Positions 53,534 through 63,387 of a stretch of 64,000 bases of DNA are shown here, in pieces. A model generated the notes under the pieces. The model was not told the DNA's origin. It worked only from the letters and a program-made list of their open reading frames with translations, and did not search any database. Position 1 is the first letter of the stretch. Every line of letters starts with the position of its first letter. A program made the translations under genes and the position numbers. The DNA is from Desulfovibrionaceae bacterium (GTDB lineage Bacteria; Desulfobacterota; Desulfovibrionia; Desulfovibrionales; Desulfovibrionaceae): contig WSYE01000005.1 of assembly GCA_009773665.1 (NCBI GenBank), forward strand, positions 1 through 64,000, given 5' to 3'.

Positions 53534-55294
53534 ATGTCGCAGGATCAGATCGCCTTCTCCGAGCTGTTCACCGACCTGGTGATCGACATCATGGCCCTTG
53601 CGGGCAACCCCGGTGAATGCGGGGAATACATCGCCACGCAGGTGCGCAGCCTCATAGGGGTGCGCACGGTGCTCATCCTGCAATGCGACCGGCAGCTGGA
53701 TGACGACGTCCATCGCGTGGTGGCGGTCGTGCCTGAGCGGCGCAGGGCTCTGGGAGAAACTCCCGAGCTGAACCGCCTCGCGAACATGAGCCACCACATG
53801 GACAAGGCCACCTACATAGGGCCGCAGAGCCCTCCAGGCTCAGGCTGGGACCTGTTGCAGACGCTTGGCATCGGCGAATCGGTCGTCATCCCGCTGTGCT
53901 ATTCGGGGAACCGGGCCGGGGTGATGCTACTCCTGGATCTCATGGACAAACGGGGCACCGGGACGATCCTTCGCACACTGGACAAGCTGGCCCCGGTGCT
54001 GGCGCTCATTCTGCGCAACGCGTCGCTGTATTCGGGTCTCGAGGAGCAGGTGGCCCAGCGAACCAACGAACTCATGAAGGCCAACGAAGCCATCACAGAG
54101 AGCGAAGAGCGCTACGCCCTGGCTCTGCGCGGAACCAACGACGGCATCTGGGACTGGAACCTGCGCACGGGTGAGGTGTATTTCTCGTCCCGCTGGAAGG
54201 AAATCATCGGATACGGGCAGGACGAGATTCCCAATGAGTTCGACCAGTGGAAAACCCGCCTCCATCCAGACGACGTGGACCAGGCCATACACGCAACCCA
54301 GCGCTGCGCAAGCGGCGAAGCCCCCTCGTTTGAGGTGGAATTCCGCCTGCGCCACAAGGACGGCGGCTATCGCTGGATTCTGGGCCGGGGAGCATCGCTT
54401 AAGAACGAACAGGGAGAGGTGGTGCGCATGGCGGGAGCGCACACCGACATCACCGAGCGCGGGCGCATGATGGACGTGATGCTCCAGACGGAGAAGATGA
54501 TGAGTGTGGGTGGCCTTGCCGCTGGCATGGCCCACGAGATCAACAATCCCCTGAGCGGCATTCTGCAGAACGTCCAGGTGATGGCGCGACGCCTCACCAT
54601 GGACACTCCCGCCAACATCCAGGCCGCAAACGAGGCCGGGTGCTCCCTGGAAGCGATCAGAAGCTACATGGAGAAGCGCGAGATTTTGGCGTCCCTGGAC
54701 GCCATCCGCGAAACGGGGTGCCGGGCGGCCCGCATCGTGTCCAGCATGCTCGAGTTCAGCCGCGCCAGCACCAGCAACAACACGTGCGCGAACATCAACC
54801 AGCTGCTGGACAAATCTACAGAGCTCTGCGCCACGGACTATGACCTGAAAAAGAAGTACGACTTCCGCAACATCCGCGTGGTCAAGGAATACGACAGCAA
54901 CCTGCCGGCCGTGCCCTGCTCGGACACCCAGATCCAGCAGGTGTTCATGAACCTGCTGGCCAACGCCGCCCAGGCCATGACCGACACGCCCGCCCCGGCC
55001 ATCACGCTACGCACCGCCACGGAGAGCGCCCACGTGCGCGTGGAGATCGAGGACAACGGGCCGGGCATGCCGCCAGAAGTGCGCAAGCGCGCCTTTGAAC
55101 CGTTCTTCACCACCAAGCCCGTGGGGGAAGGCACGGGCCTTGGCCTCTCGGTCTCCTACTTCATCATCGTCAACAACCATCACGGGGACATCGCGGCACA
55201 GTCCGTTCCCGGCGGCGGCACGCGCGTAGTCATACGCCTGCCGCTTGCCCAGGCGTCCGCCACGGACGTCAGCAGGAATCCCGCCTCCTCATAG
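53534..55294 (+). CDS. GAF-PAS sensor histidine kinase
   Basis: The 586-residue soluble kinase has a GAF-like N-terminal domain (about 20-165) and a PAS/PAC domain (about 190-320, including [21 protein letters not shown]). A histidine-phosphorylation helix follows, [13 protein letters not shown] with the phospho-acceptor His, then an HATPase domain with N box [26 protein letters not shown] and [10 protein letters not shown]. It starts one base after the DUF1638 stop, so it is part of the corrinoid operon and may sense the state of that pathway. No response regulator is adjacent. Confidence 0.85.
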   Translation: MSQDQIAFSELFTDLVIDIMALAGNPGECGEYIATQVRSLIGVRTVLILQCDRQLDDDVHRVVAVVPERRRALGETPELNRLANMSHHMDKATYIGPQSPPGSGWDLLQTLGIGESVVIPLCYSGNRAGVMLLLDLMDKRGTGTILRTLDKLAPVLALILRNASLYSGLEEQVAQRTNELMKANEAITESEERYALALRGTNDGIWDWNLRTGEVYFSSRWKEIIGYGQDEIPNEFDQWKTRLHPDDVDQAIHATQRCASGEAPSFEVEFRLRHKDGGYRWILGRGASLKNEQGEVVRMAGAHTDITERGRMMDVMLQTEKMMSVGGLAAGMAHEINNPLSGILQNVQVMARRLTMDTPANIQAANEAGCSLEAIRSYMEKREILASLDAIRETGCRAARIVSSMLEFSRASTSNNTCANINQLLDKSTELCATDYDLKKKYDFRNIRVVKEYDSNLPAVPCSDTQIQQVFMNLLANAAQAMTDTPAPAITLRTATESAHVRVEIEDNGPGMPPEVRKRAFEPFFTTKPVGEGTGLGLSVSYFIIVNNHHGDIAAQSVPGGGTRVVIRLPLAQASATDVSRNPASS

Positions 55295-55311
55295 CCCCGC
55301 TCCGAAGGCTC

Positions 55312-55812
55312 TCAGTCCTTTTTCGTATGACCTGAAGCCTGACCCGCCCTGGTCGACAGGCTCCCCAGGCGTTCGCGCACCAGCAGCAGCACCTCGTGGG
55401 CCAGACGAACGTCCGCTTCGGGGATGCCCTGCATGATCTCGCGCTCTATGTCCACGGCCGTGCGCACCAGCTCTTCCAGGTACGGTTCGGCCTTCTGGGT
55501 TAGAAGCACGTGCTTCATGCGGCGATCGCCCGGCACGGGTTCGCGCCTGACCCAGCCCGAGGCCTCCAGCCTGTCCAGCAGACGGACCAGCGTCGGTCCC
55601 TCCACGAAGATGGCCTCGGCCAGCTCACGCTGGGTCAGGGGCTTCTGGTTGCAGGCCAGGGCTCCGATCACGCTCAGCGTGGCCTTGGAGAGCCCCAGCG
55701 GCTTGAAGCGCTCGTCGATACGCGCACGAAAGGCTTTGGCCACCTCGTGCGCGGTGAGGGCGAAACCATCCGCCCCCTCCCGAGTCAGCGCGTGGAGTTG
55801 TTCTCTGCTCAT
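55312..55812 (-). CDS. MarR-family transcriptional regulator
   Basis: The 166-residue winged-helix protein has the MarR pattern LSVIGALACNQKPLTQRELA, VRLLDRLEASGWVRREPVPGDRR and a C-terminal dimerisation helix. The ATG overlaps the stop of the efflux pump gene by four bases, so it is the last gene of the RND operon and probably represses it. A dyad at 60272-60287 in the promoter region is the likely target. Confidence 0.88.
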   Translation of the reverse strand: MSREQLHALTREGADGFALTAHEVAKAFRARIDERFKPLGLSKATLSVIGALACNQKPLTQRELAEAIFVEGPTLVRLLDRLEASGWVRREPVPGDRRMKHVLLTQKAEPYLEELVRTAVDIEREIMQGIPEADVRLAHEVLLLVRERLGSLSTRAGQASGHTKKD

Positions 55813-58800
55813 TCCTCGTCGGTTTTCGGCTTACGGCTAAAGTACTGTCCAGCCCCGATAATAAGTTTGAAGAACACAGGGATGAAGAACGGCGCGAGCA
55901 GCGTGGCCCCGAGCATTCCGCCGATGACTCCCGTTCCGATGGCGTGCCTGCTGTTGGCGCCCGCACCGGTGCTGATGGCCAGCGGCACGCAGCCCAGCAC
56001 GAAGGCCAGGGAGGTCATGATGATGGGCCTGAAGCGAAGGCGCGCGGCCTCCACCGAGGCTTCAAACAGGGAAAGCCCCTGCTTGTGCCGGATGACCGCG
56101 AACTCCACGATCAGGATGGCGTTCTTGGCCGCAAGGCCGATGAGCGTCACCAGCGCAACCTGGAAGTAGATGTCGTTGGAGAGCCCCCTGCCCCAGGTTG
56201 CCAGGATGGCCCCGAACACCGCGAACGGCACGGCCAGCACCACCGCAAACGGCAGCGACCATTTCTCGTACTGGGCTGCCAGGATGAGAAACACCATGAT
56301 GATGCCCAGGAGGAACACCAAGGCCGAGGAGCCACCGGCAGCCTTCTCCTGGTAGGACGAGCCGGACCAAGCCAGGCCGAACTCCTGGGGCAGCACCTCG
56401 GCCGCCACGGCTTCCATGGCGGCCATGGCCTGCCCGGAGCTGTAGCCCGGTGCGGGTGCGCCCATGAGCTTGGCTGCGGGGAACACGTTGAAGCGCTCCA
56501 TGACCTCCGGGCCGCTGGACTGGGTGACGTCCACCAGCGCGGGCAGCGGGATCATCTCGCCCTTTTTGGTGCGCACGAACACGTCGCGCAGGGCCTCGGG
56601 GCGGTCGCGGAACTCGGCTTCCGACTGGAGCGTCACCCGGAACGTGCGACCGTATTTGTTGAAGTCGTTCACGTAGTAGGCACCGAAGGTGGCCTGCATC
56701 ACCTCGAACACGCTGGAAACGCTCACGCCGTGGGCCAGGGCCTTGTCGCGGTCCAGCTCCACGTGCAGCTGGGGGACGTCCGCGCCGAAGGTGGTGGATA
56801 CGCGGCCCAGTTCGGGGCGCGTGGCCGCCGCCGCGATGATCTTGGCGACCATGGCGGCCAGGGCCTTGCTGTCGCCCTCGCCCCGGTTCTGGATGTAGGC
56901 CTCGAAACCGCCGGTGGTGCTCATGCCGCTGATGGGCGGCGGGTTGAAGGCCAGTATCAGCCCGGCTGGCTGGGACATGCCGAAGCCGAAGATGCGCTTC
57001 ACCAGGTCGAAGGAGCTTAATCCCGGAGCCTTGCGTTCGTCCCAGGGTTTGAGCGTTATGAAGGACGTGCCGTAGTTGGAGCGGTTGGCCCCGGTCAGGG
57101 CGTCGTAGCCCGCGAAGGTGGCCGCGTCCTGCACGGCGGGGTCTTTCAGGGTCATGGCGTCCAGGGTGTCGGTAAGCTCCCGGCTTCTTTTGAGAGACGA
57201 GCCGTCGGGGAGGATGGTGGCCGCGATGATGAACCCCTGGTCCTCGTCGGGCAGCATGGACCCAGGTACCAGCTTGAACAGGCCAAACGTGGCCGCGCAC
57301 AGAATGGCGAACAGCCCGAGCGCGATCAGCGGTTTTTCCAGCAGGAAGCGCACGCCGCCCACGTAGGTGTCGGTCACCTTGGTGAAGCCGGTGTTGAACA
57401 TCTTGAAGAAGCCGCGCGGCTGCTCGTGCAGGTCGGGCAGCAGGATGGCGCACAAGGACGGCGTCAGCGTCAGGGCAACGATGCCCGAGATGACCACGGA
57501 CACCGCGATGGTGATGGCGAACTGCTTGTACATCTCGCCAGTCAGTCCGCCCATGAAGGCAACGGGTACGAACACCGCGCACAACACCAGCACGATGGCG
57601 ATGATCGGCCCGGTGACTTCCTCCATGGCCTTGGCCGTGGCGTGTTTGGCGCTTAAACCTTCTGAGCGCATTATTCGCTCCACGTTTTCCAGCACCACGA
57701 TGGCGTCGTCCACCACGATGCCGATGGCCAGCACCATGCCGAACAGCGTCAGGGTGTTGATGGAGAAGCCCAGGGCGTACATGCCCGCGAAGGTTCCTAT
57801 GATGGACACCGGCACGGCCATGAAGGGGATCAGCGTCGCGCGGAAGTTCTGCAGGAACAGGTACACCACCAGGAACACCAGGAGCATGGCCTCACCCAAC
57901 GTCTTGACCACCTCGTTGATGGAGACGCGCACGAACTTGGTGGTGTCGTAGGGAATGTTGTAGGTGATGCCCGCCGGGAAGCGCTTGGAGAGCTCCTCCA
58001 GCTTGGCGTGCACCAGGTCGGCGGTGGCCAGGGCGTTGGCGCCCGGAGCCAGGAACACGCCCATGGGCACGGTGGGCTGACCGCCGCGCTTGCCGGAGAA
58101 GTTGTAGTCGCGCGCGCCAAGCTCCACACGGGCCACGTCCTTCAGACGAAGCGACGAGCCGTCCGGGTCGGAGCGCAGGATGATGTTCTCGAACTCCTCG
58201 GCGGAAACTAGACGCCCCTTGGTGGTTACCATGAAGTTCATGTCCACCCGGGCGGCTGTGGGCTCCTGGCCGATACGCCCGGCCGCGTACTGGGCGTTCT
58301 GCTCACGGATGGCGGCTGCCACGTCGCCGGGGGTAAGCTTCAGCTGCGCCAGCTTGTCCGGGCGCAGCCACACGCGCATGGAGTAGTCCTGGTTGCCGAA
58401 GATCACCGCGTCGCCAACGCCCGGCAGGCGGCGCAACTCGTCCAGCACGTTCACCAGGGCGTAGTTGCTGATGAAGACCGTGTCGTAGCGCCCATCGCGC
58501 GAGTCCATGGTCAGGACCTGAAGGAAGTTCGAGGACTTCTTGCTGACCGTGACGCCCTGGCGGCGCACTTCCTCGGGCAGGGAGGTCAGGCCCGACTGCA
58601 CGCGGTTGTTCACGTTGATGGTGGCCTGGTCCGGGTCGGTACCCACGGAGAAGACCACGGAGATGGAGATGGAGCCGTCACCCGCACTTGTTGAGCGCAT
58701 GTACAGCATGCGGTCCACGCCGTTGATCTGCTGCTCCAGAGGCGCGGCCACAGTCTGGGCGATCACTTCGGGGCTCGCGCCCGGATAGGAGGCCCGCACC

Positions 58801-58934
58801 TGCACTTCTGGCGGGATGATGTCGGGGTACTGCGAAATCGGCAGCACGTTCATGGCCACAAGTCCGGCCATGAGGATCACCAAAGAGAGAACCGTGGAGA
58901 AAATGGGACGGTTCAGGAAAAAGCGTGCCAGCAT
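55809..58934 (-). CDS. RND multidrug efflux permease, AcrB-like
   Basis: The 1041-residue inner-membrane permease of the HAE1/AcrB family is intact. It begins MLARFFLNRPIFSTVLSLVI, shows the large periplasmic loops, and has the proton-relay Asp pair in GMVLAIGIVVDDAIVV. Duplicated halves, for example GLAAKNAILIVEFA in the second half, are visible. It exports hydrophobic compounds by proton antiport together with the membrane-fusion protein 13 bases upstream. The outer-membrane channel is not encoded in this operon. Confidence 0.93.
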   Translation of the reverse strand: MLARFFLNRPIFSTVLSLVILMAGLVAMNVLPISQYPDIIPPEVQVRASYPGASPEVIAQTVAAPLEQQINGVDRMLYMRSTSAGDGSISISVVFSVGTDPDQATINVNNRVQSGLTSLPEEVRRQGVTVSKKSSNFLQVLTMDSRDGRYDTVFISNYALVNVLDELRRLPGVGDAVIFGNQDYSMRVWLRPDKLAQLKLTPGDVAAAIREQNAQYAAGRIGQEPTAARVDMNFMVTTKGRLVSAEEFENIILRSDPDGSSLRLKDVARVELGARDYNFSGKRGGQPTVPMGVFLAPGANALATADLVHAKLEELSKRFPAGITYNIPYDTTKFVRVSINEVVKTLGEAMLLVFLVVYLFLQNFRATLIPFMAVPVSIIGTFAGMYALGFSINTLTLFGMVLAIGIVVDDAIVVLENVERIMRSEGLSAKHATAKAMEEVTGPIIAIVLVLCAVFVPVAFMGGLTGEMYKQFAITIAVSVVISGIVALTLTPSLCAILLPDLHEQPRGFFKMFNTGFTKVTDTYVGGVRFLLEKPLIALGLFAILCAATFGLFKLVPGSMLPDEDQGFIIAATILPDGSSLKRSRELTDTLDAMTLKDPAVQDAATFAGYDALTGANRSNYGTSFITLKPWDERKAPGLSSFDLVKRIFGFGMSQPAGLILAFNPPPISGMSTTGGFEAYIQNRGEGDSKALAAMVAKIIAAAATRPELGRVSTTFGADVPQLHVELDRDKALAHGVSVSSVFEVMQATFGAYYVNDFNKYGRTFRVTLQSEAEFRDRPEALRDVFVRTKKGEMIPLPALVDVTQSSGPEVMERFNVFPAAKLMGAPAPGYSSGQAMAAMEAVAAEVLPQEFGLAWSGSSYQEKAAGGSSALVFLLGIIMVFLILAAQYEKWSLPFAVVLAVPFAVFGAILATWGRGLSNDIYFQVALVTLIGLAAKNAILIVEFAVIRHKQGLSLFEASVEAARLRFRPIIMTSLAFVLGCVPLAISTGAGANSRHAIGTGVIGGMLGATLLAPFFIPVFFKLIIGAGQYFSRKPKTDEE

Positions 58935-58947
58935 GATGAGTTCCGCC

Positions 58948-60204
58948 TTATCCCGTTTTCCCGGCAGGGGCCTGGGTCTTGCCCCCCTGGCCGCCTGCCC
59001 CGTTCTGGCCCGAAGGCGCGGACTGGGCGGGAGTGGCTGGCTGGTCGATGTCGCGCGGGCGCACGGGCGCTCCGGGGCGCACCTTGATGACGCCCTCCAC
59101 GATCACCCGTTCGCCGGAGTTCACGCCGGTTTCCAGCAGGTAGTTGTTGCCGAGCGTCGCGCCAAGCGTCACCGGGCGCGGCTCCACAGTATCCTTGGCG
59201 TTCACCACCCAGACCATGGGACCCTGCTGGGTGCGCAGCACCGCGCCCTGCGGGACGGTCATGGCCTGCTTGAGCACCGCGCCGAGTAGCTTGGCACGCA
59301 CGAACTGGCCGGGCAGTATGTCACCCGAGGGGTTGGGCAGCTCCGCCCTGGCTTTCACCACGCCGGTCTGGGCGTCCACCTGGGTGTCCATGAAGTTGAT
59401 GCGGCCCGAGTGGGGATATTCCGTGCCGTCGGAAAGCAGCAGGCGCACCTCGAAGTCCCCGCCCTTGGGGAACACGATGCGTCCCTCGGCGCGGTCCTTG
59501 CGGAACTTCATGGATTCCGCGCCGGGTATGGAAAAGTTCACGTATACCGGATCGATGCGGTTGATAGTGGTCAAAAGGCTCGAGTCCGCCGTGTTGCCGA
59601 TGAGGCTGCCTTCGGACTTGGTCTCCTTGCTGGTGATGCCCGTGATGGGGGCCTCCACCCGCGTGTAGCTCAGGTTGAGGCCCGCCTCGCGCACCTTGCC
59701 CTGGGCAGTGCGCACGTCGGCGGTGGCCGCCTCGTACTCGGTCTGGGCGTCGTCGATGTCCTTCTGGCTTATGACGTCGGCCTGGCGGAGCTTTTTCATG
59801 CGGTCCAGGTTGCGTTTCGCACTGGCGAGCCGCGCCTCGGACTGGCCGAGCGCGCCCTTGGCCTGCTCAAGCGTTGCCTTCAGCGGTTCGGGGTCGATTT
59901 CGAAGAGCAGGTCGCCCTGTCGGACCTTAGCGCCCTCCTCGTAGGCGCGGCGAAGCAGGATGCCGCCCACGCGGGCGCGCACCTGAACCTCGCGCGAGCC
60001 GGAAACCTGTCCCACGTACTCCAGATCAAGGGGAATATCTGCGCTGACCAGGGTCTTCACCACCACTTCCGACGGCGGCGGAGCACCGGCACCGGGCGTC
60101 TGGCCGGAACTGTCCTTTCCGCAACCGGTCGCGCCCAACAACGACAGCAAGGCAACGAGCGGCAGCAACAGACCAAGCCCACGCTCATGCATGAACAGCT
60201 TCAT
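58948..60204 (-). CDS. RND efflux membrane-fusion lipoprotein, AcrA-like
   Basis: The 418-residue periplasmic adaptor has a lipoprotein signal with lipobox GATGC (Cys about residue 25), a split lipoyl domain (VRARVGGILLRRAYEEGAKV), an alpha-helical hairpin (about 110-190) and beta-barrel domains, ending in a Gln/Gly/Ala-rich tail. GGAGG lies nine bases before the ATG at 60204; an ATG at 60213 would abut it and is rejected. It is the first gene of the pump operon. Confidence 0.9.
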   Translation of the reverse strand: MKLFMHERGLGLLLPLVALLSLLGATGCGKDSSGQTPGAGAPPPSEVVVKTLVSADIPLDLEYVGQVSGSREVQVRARVGGILLRRAYEEGAKVRQGDLLFEIDPEPLKATLEQAKGALGQSEARLASAKRNLDRMKKLRQADVISQKDIDDAQTEYEAATADVRTAQGKVREAGLNLSYTRVEAPITGITSKETKSEGSLIGNTADSSLLTTINRIDPVYVNFSIPGAESMKFRKDRAEGRIVFPKGGDFEVRLLLSDGTEYPHSGRINFMDTQVDAQTGVVKARAELPNPSGDILPGQFVRAKLLGAVLKQAMTVPQGAVLRTQQGPMVWVVNAKDTVEPRPVTLGATLGNNYLLETGVNSGERVIVEGVIKVRPGAPVRPRDIDQPATPAQSAPSGQNGAGGQGGKTQAPAGKTG

Positions 60205-60271
60205 AACGTGCATCCTCCGGGGAAGCTCCCGCCACTGGGACCAGCGGGCGGGCGAAATAGATAGCATCCGA

Positions 60272-60287
60272 TTAGCTAGCTACCTAA
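60272..60287. promoter_or_regulatory. Candidate MarR operator of the efflux operon
   Basis: TTAGCTAGCTACCTAA is a near-perfect 16-base dyad 68 bases upstream of the membrane-fusion protein start, in an otherwise AT-rich promoter stretch. MarR proteins bind such A/T-rich dyads. The rest of the gap to 60572 shows nothing I can name. Confidence 0.6.
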
Positions 60288-60572
60288 CTATACAACCCGG
60301 AGTCGTCAAGTGATAGGACGGGAGACGAAGAATTGGCGGAAAGCTGAAACCCAGACGAAGGGGTTCACCCCGTCGCATGGCGATCGCCTTCAGCGCCGCG
60401 CGAGGCAGTCCATCCCGGCCCGCTCCTTGGCTAAACCTGGGCAGGCCGGGATGAACCCGTGTCGCGGTCGTGAACAACATGAACATGTTTTCCACGAACA
60501 CAATCAATAGTCTCTTAACTTAGAAACACACCTCGTATGAACGTAACGTGAGAACGCCACACGAGGGAAAGC

Positions 60573-61826
60573 CTATTGCGTTCCGAGAAGCTTTTGCGAA
60601 CAGTTTTCGGTCAGCTTCCATCCCATCCGCTTCATCTGGCGCTTCGTCTCAGGGCTTACCTTGCCGGTCGTCCAGAACTCCACTCCCTTCACCGAAAGCC
60701 CCTTGGAGGCGTCATTCAGCGCCCGCGCAACCGTCTGGGTGGCGGGCGTCCAGGCCAGATAATCCAGCGGGAAGGCCAGCACCAGGGTTCCGTCCTGCTT
60801 CATGGCCCCCACGAAGCGCCCCAGGGGCATGAAGCCCTCCAGCCGCGCCACGCCCTTGTCGTATCCCGCGTACATCTGGCTCATGCGCTGGCGGAACAGA
60901 GCCAGATCCTGGTTGTTGGTGTGCACCAGGAAGCTCACGAAGGCGTCCTTGTTTTTCACGTTCGGCATGGACTCCAGGGCCTTGACGATCCTGGTCTGCT
61001 GCGTGGGCGTGAAGTCTTCGTTGTCGATGAACAGTTCGGCCACGGAAGACGACACGCCCATGTCCTTGAGCGACTGCCGGTTCTGACGCCTCAAGTCTTC
61101 CGGCGCGATGGCCACGTCTATCTCGCCCAGCACTGCCGACCCGCTCACCGCGCCCACCGCGATGCCCACGCCGCCTGGAATCAGGGCCTGGAGCGCGCTG
61201 CCGTTGATGCTCCCCGCGTATCCGGCGGTCGAGACGTCATCCAGATGCTGCTGCAACACCGGGTTGCTGGAATACGGGTCCACGCCGAACTGCTTGGCGT
61301 ACTCGCGCTTGGTCTGGGAGAAGCCGACCAGCTTCTTGAAGCGGTTGTCCTCGTACTTGCTTGGGTTGCTCTCCACCAGACTCTCCTGGGCGCGCGCGAA
61401 CATCTTGCCCACGCCGGAGAGCGCCCCGCTCACGGAATCGATGGGATGCACCACCAGATTGGCTGCGCCCTGCACGGTCTGAACCCCCTTGCCCGCCAGG
61501 GAGCCCCCGAACTCACTGGAGGAACTGACCTGCTCCATGGCGGCCATGGCCTTGACCTCCGCAATGCGGGTATGCAGGAGCGCCGTGGACACCACGGTGA
61601 AATCGCCGAAGCGCGAGTGCAGCACATAGGTGTTCAGGTAGCCGTCGTTGGTGACGATGTTGTCCACCCGGTAATCCTTCCCGGACAGGAGGGATTTAGG
61701 CAGGACGGTGGAAGCCTCGAATGTCGGCGGGGATTCAAATTCCTGCGCACAGGCCGGATTAGCGGCAAATATGATGAGGGCGAACACGGCGGACAGTGAC
61801 ATGAGGGCGGCTTTTACATGCGTCAT
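60573..61826 (-). CDS. Exported protein of unknown function
   Basis: I do not recognise a domain in this 417-residue protein. It has a Sec signal peptide (MTHVKAALMSLSAV to ACAQ). The mature part contains a Gly/Ala-rich hydrophobic stretch (LIPGGVGIAVGAVSGSAVLG) and otherwise mixed helices. AGGAA before the ATG at 61826 is a better start than the ATG 13 codons upstream. It stands alone, with a terminator between it and the next minus-strand pair. Confidence 0.6.
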   Translation of the reverse strand: MTHVKAALMSLSAVFALIIFAANPACAQEFESPPTFEASTVLPKSLLSGKDYRVDNIVTNDGYLNTYVLHSRFGDFTVVSTALLHTRIAEVKAMAAMEQVSSSSEFGGSLAGKGVQTVQGAANLVVHPIDSVSGALSGVGKMFARAQESLVESNPSKYEDNRFKKLVGFSQTKREYAKQFGVDPYSSNPVLQQHLDDVSTAGYAGSINGSALQALIPGGVGIAVGAVSGSAVLGEIDVAIAPEDLRRQNRQSLKDMGVSSSVAELFIDNEDFTPTQQTRIVKALESMPNVKNKDAFVSFLVHTNNQDLALFRQRMSQMYAGYDKGVARLEGFMPLGRFVGAMKQDGTLVLAFPLDYLAWTPATQTVARALNDASKGLSVKGVEFWTTGKVSPETKRQMKRMGWKLTENCSQKLLGTQ

Positions 61827-61877
61827 GGGGTTCCTATCGCGGGTTTGTACGGCTGTTGTTTTCATCTGCGTACAATA

Positions 61878-61928
61878 ATAAAAGAAAAGGGTCCAGGCAG
61901 ACAGGGATGCGCCCCTGCCTGCCTGGAC
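61878..61928 (-). terminator. Minus-strand terminator
   Basis: Ten-base arms GTCCAGGCAG and CTGCCTGGAC are followed on the minus strand by CCTTTTCTTTTATT. It ends the two-gene unit at 61958-63387. Confidence 0.85.
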
Positions 61929-61957
61929 CGTCGGTGTAAGACTTCAGCCCGCTGTTC

Positions 61958-62602
61958 TTACGGGCAGGATATGACCTTATAGTATGTGTCTCCGCCCTTG
62001 CGGACTTCCTGGTAGCACTGACCGTCCGCGCTGTAGACCGTGCCCCCCGAGGAATTGGACACCGCGATGGCTGCTGCCGGAAGGATGGTCAGCATCGCGC
62101 CCAAGGCCATGCCCGCAGCAACGCCCGACCCCGAGGGGCCGTAGTACCCTCCGTAGCCGTAGGCGGGAGCAACCGGCACGGGAACCGCCACCGCGCCGCG
62201 CGGCGCGGCCACGACCCCACCGTAAGGACCGCGCGCGACAGCGCCGTAAGGTCCAGCGGCGGCTGCGGCACCCCCCGGACCCCGCACAGCGGCTCCCTGC
62301 GGTCCGCGCACGGCTGCCCCGCCTCTTGGCCCCACGGCGGCAGCGCCTCTGGGACCTGCGGCGGCAACGCCACCGCGCGGCCCGACACCCACGGCTCCGC
62401 GCGGCGTCTGGGCCACGGTCCCGCCTCTGGGGCCGGTAGACACACTGGCGCGTCCGCCTCCGCCTCCTCCGCGTCCGCCGCCCCTGGCCTCGCTGTCAGT
62501 CGGCCTGAGCCAGTCGCCCATGAGGACAAGCCCCCCCGTCAGCCACAGCACCAGCACCAGCGAAACGGTCCGTTTCGCGGCGCGCATGGTTTCGGGTTTC
62601 AT
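61958..62602 (-). CDS. Exported protein with GPRGG-type repeats
   Basis: The 214-residue protein has a signal anchor (about residues 10-30) and then about 100 residues of imperfect repeats of the form GPRGGA/GPYGAV, followed by a hydrophobic helix (MALGAMLTILPAAAIAVS) and a short C-terminal part with two Cys (CYQEV, ISCP). It resembles small exported repeat proteins of deltaproteobacteria but I cannot name the family. GGAGGG precedes the ATG. It starts just downstream of the DUF2092 gene and is probably co-transcribed and possibly co-functional. Confidence 0.65.
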   Translation of the reverse strand: MKPETMRAAKRTVSLVLVLWLTGGLVLMGDWLRPTDSEARGGGRGGGGGGRASVSTGPRGGTVAQTPRGAVGVGPRGGVAAAGPRGAAAVGPRGGAAVRGPQGAAVRGPGGAAAAAGPYGAVARGPYGGVVAAPRGAVAVPVPVAPAYGYGGYYGPSGSGVAAGMALGAMLTILPAAAIAVSNSSGGTVYSADGQCYQEVRKGGDTYYKVISCP

Positions 62603-62610
62603 GTGCCCTC

Positions 62611-63387
62611 CTACTTGCCGGACTTCGCGCCGGTGATGACTGCGTCGTCGCGGGTGAAGTCGGCTGGAGCGGTGAAACCGAAGGCGTCCAGGGACGACTC
62701 GCCCGTCTTCCAGCCGCTGAGCACGGCGGTGAACTGCGGGGAACTGCGCAGCTTCTTCTCGGTGATCACGATCTTTCGCGGCAGGGCGCTCGGGCCGTCC
62801 TCCACCCAGATCTGCCAGTCCACGTCCTTGCCCTGGAAGAACAGGTGCTCGCACACCGTGCCGCGCACCTTGGACTTGCCAACGTAATAGCCTGCGACGC
62901 CTTTCAGCTTGGAGCAGGTATCGTTGGAGAGCAGGTCGCCCAGGGGGGATTCAATCCCGTAGGTGGCGGCCAGCATGTCCATGAGCGCGTCCGTGTCCAT
63001 GGCCGCAGCGAGTTGGCCATAGACTTTCTTGTCCGGCAGCGAGAGGGTGAAGGTCTTGCCGTCGAACACCGAACTGGCCTGGATATCGTCGCCCGCCGTG
63101 GCGATCCTGAAGGCCCCAGGACGCAGGACTGACACGTCCATCACGCGTCCGGCCTGGATCTTGGAGCCGTCCTGATAGACCTTGTCCACGGTCAGGTCCG
63201 CCCGGAAAGTGTAGCTTTTGAGGGCCCCGAGCGCCTTGCAGGCCTTGTCGAGGACTTGAGCGGCTTTTTCTTCGATAACGGGCGTCTCGGGAACATCAGC
63301 TTTCTTCTTCGCGGCAAGACCCAGGCCGGGCAGGGCCAGAAGACATGCCAGCGCGACCGCGAAAGCCGCCTTGGGAGCACAGCGCAT
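62611..63387 (-). CDS. DUF2092 periplasmic protein
   Basis: The 258-residue protein has a Sec signal peptide (ending LGLAA) and a DUF2092 domain, a LolA/LppX-like fold. Markers are KALGALKSYTFRADLTVD, FDGKTFTLSLPDKKVYGQL and the C-terminal ending FTRDDAVITGA. The family is thought to bind lipids or hydrophobic ligands in the periplasm, but the role is unproven. GGAGG five bases before the ATG at 63387 fixes the start. It is followed eight bases later by the GPRGG-repeat gene. Confidence 0.8.
   Translation of the reverse strand: MRCAPKAAFAVALACLLALPGLGLAAKKKADVPETPVIEEKAAQVLDKACKALGALKSYTFRADLTVDKVYQDGSKIQAGRVMDVSVLRPGAFRIATAGDDIQASSVFDGKTFTLSLPDKKVYGQLAAAMDTDALMDMLAATYGIESPLGDLLSNDTCSKLKGVAGYYVGKSKVRGTVCEHLFFQGKDVDWQIWVEDGPSALPRKIVITEKKLRSSPQFTAVLSGWKTGESSLDAFGFTAPADFTRDDAVITGAKSGK

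Noticed and set aside
61839-61865. Earlier ATG for the exported protein at 60573
   Set aside because: It has no ribosome binding site and would put 13 charged residues before the signal peptide; 61826 fits better.
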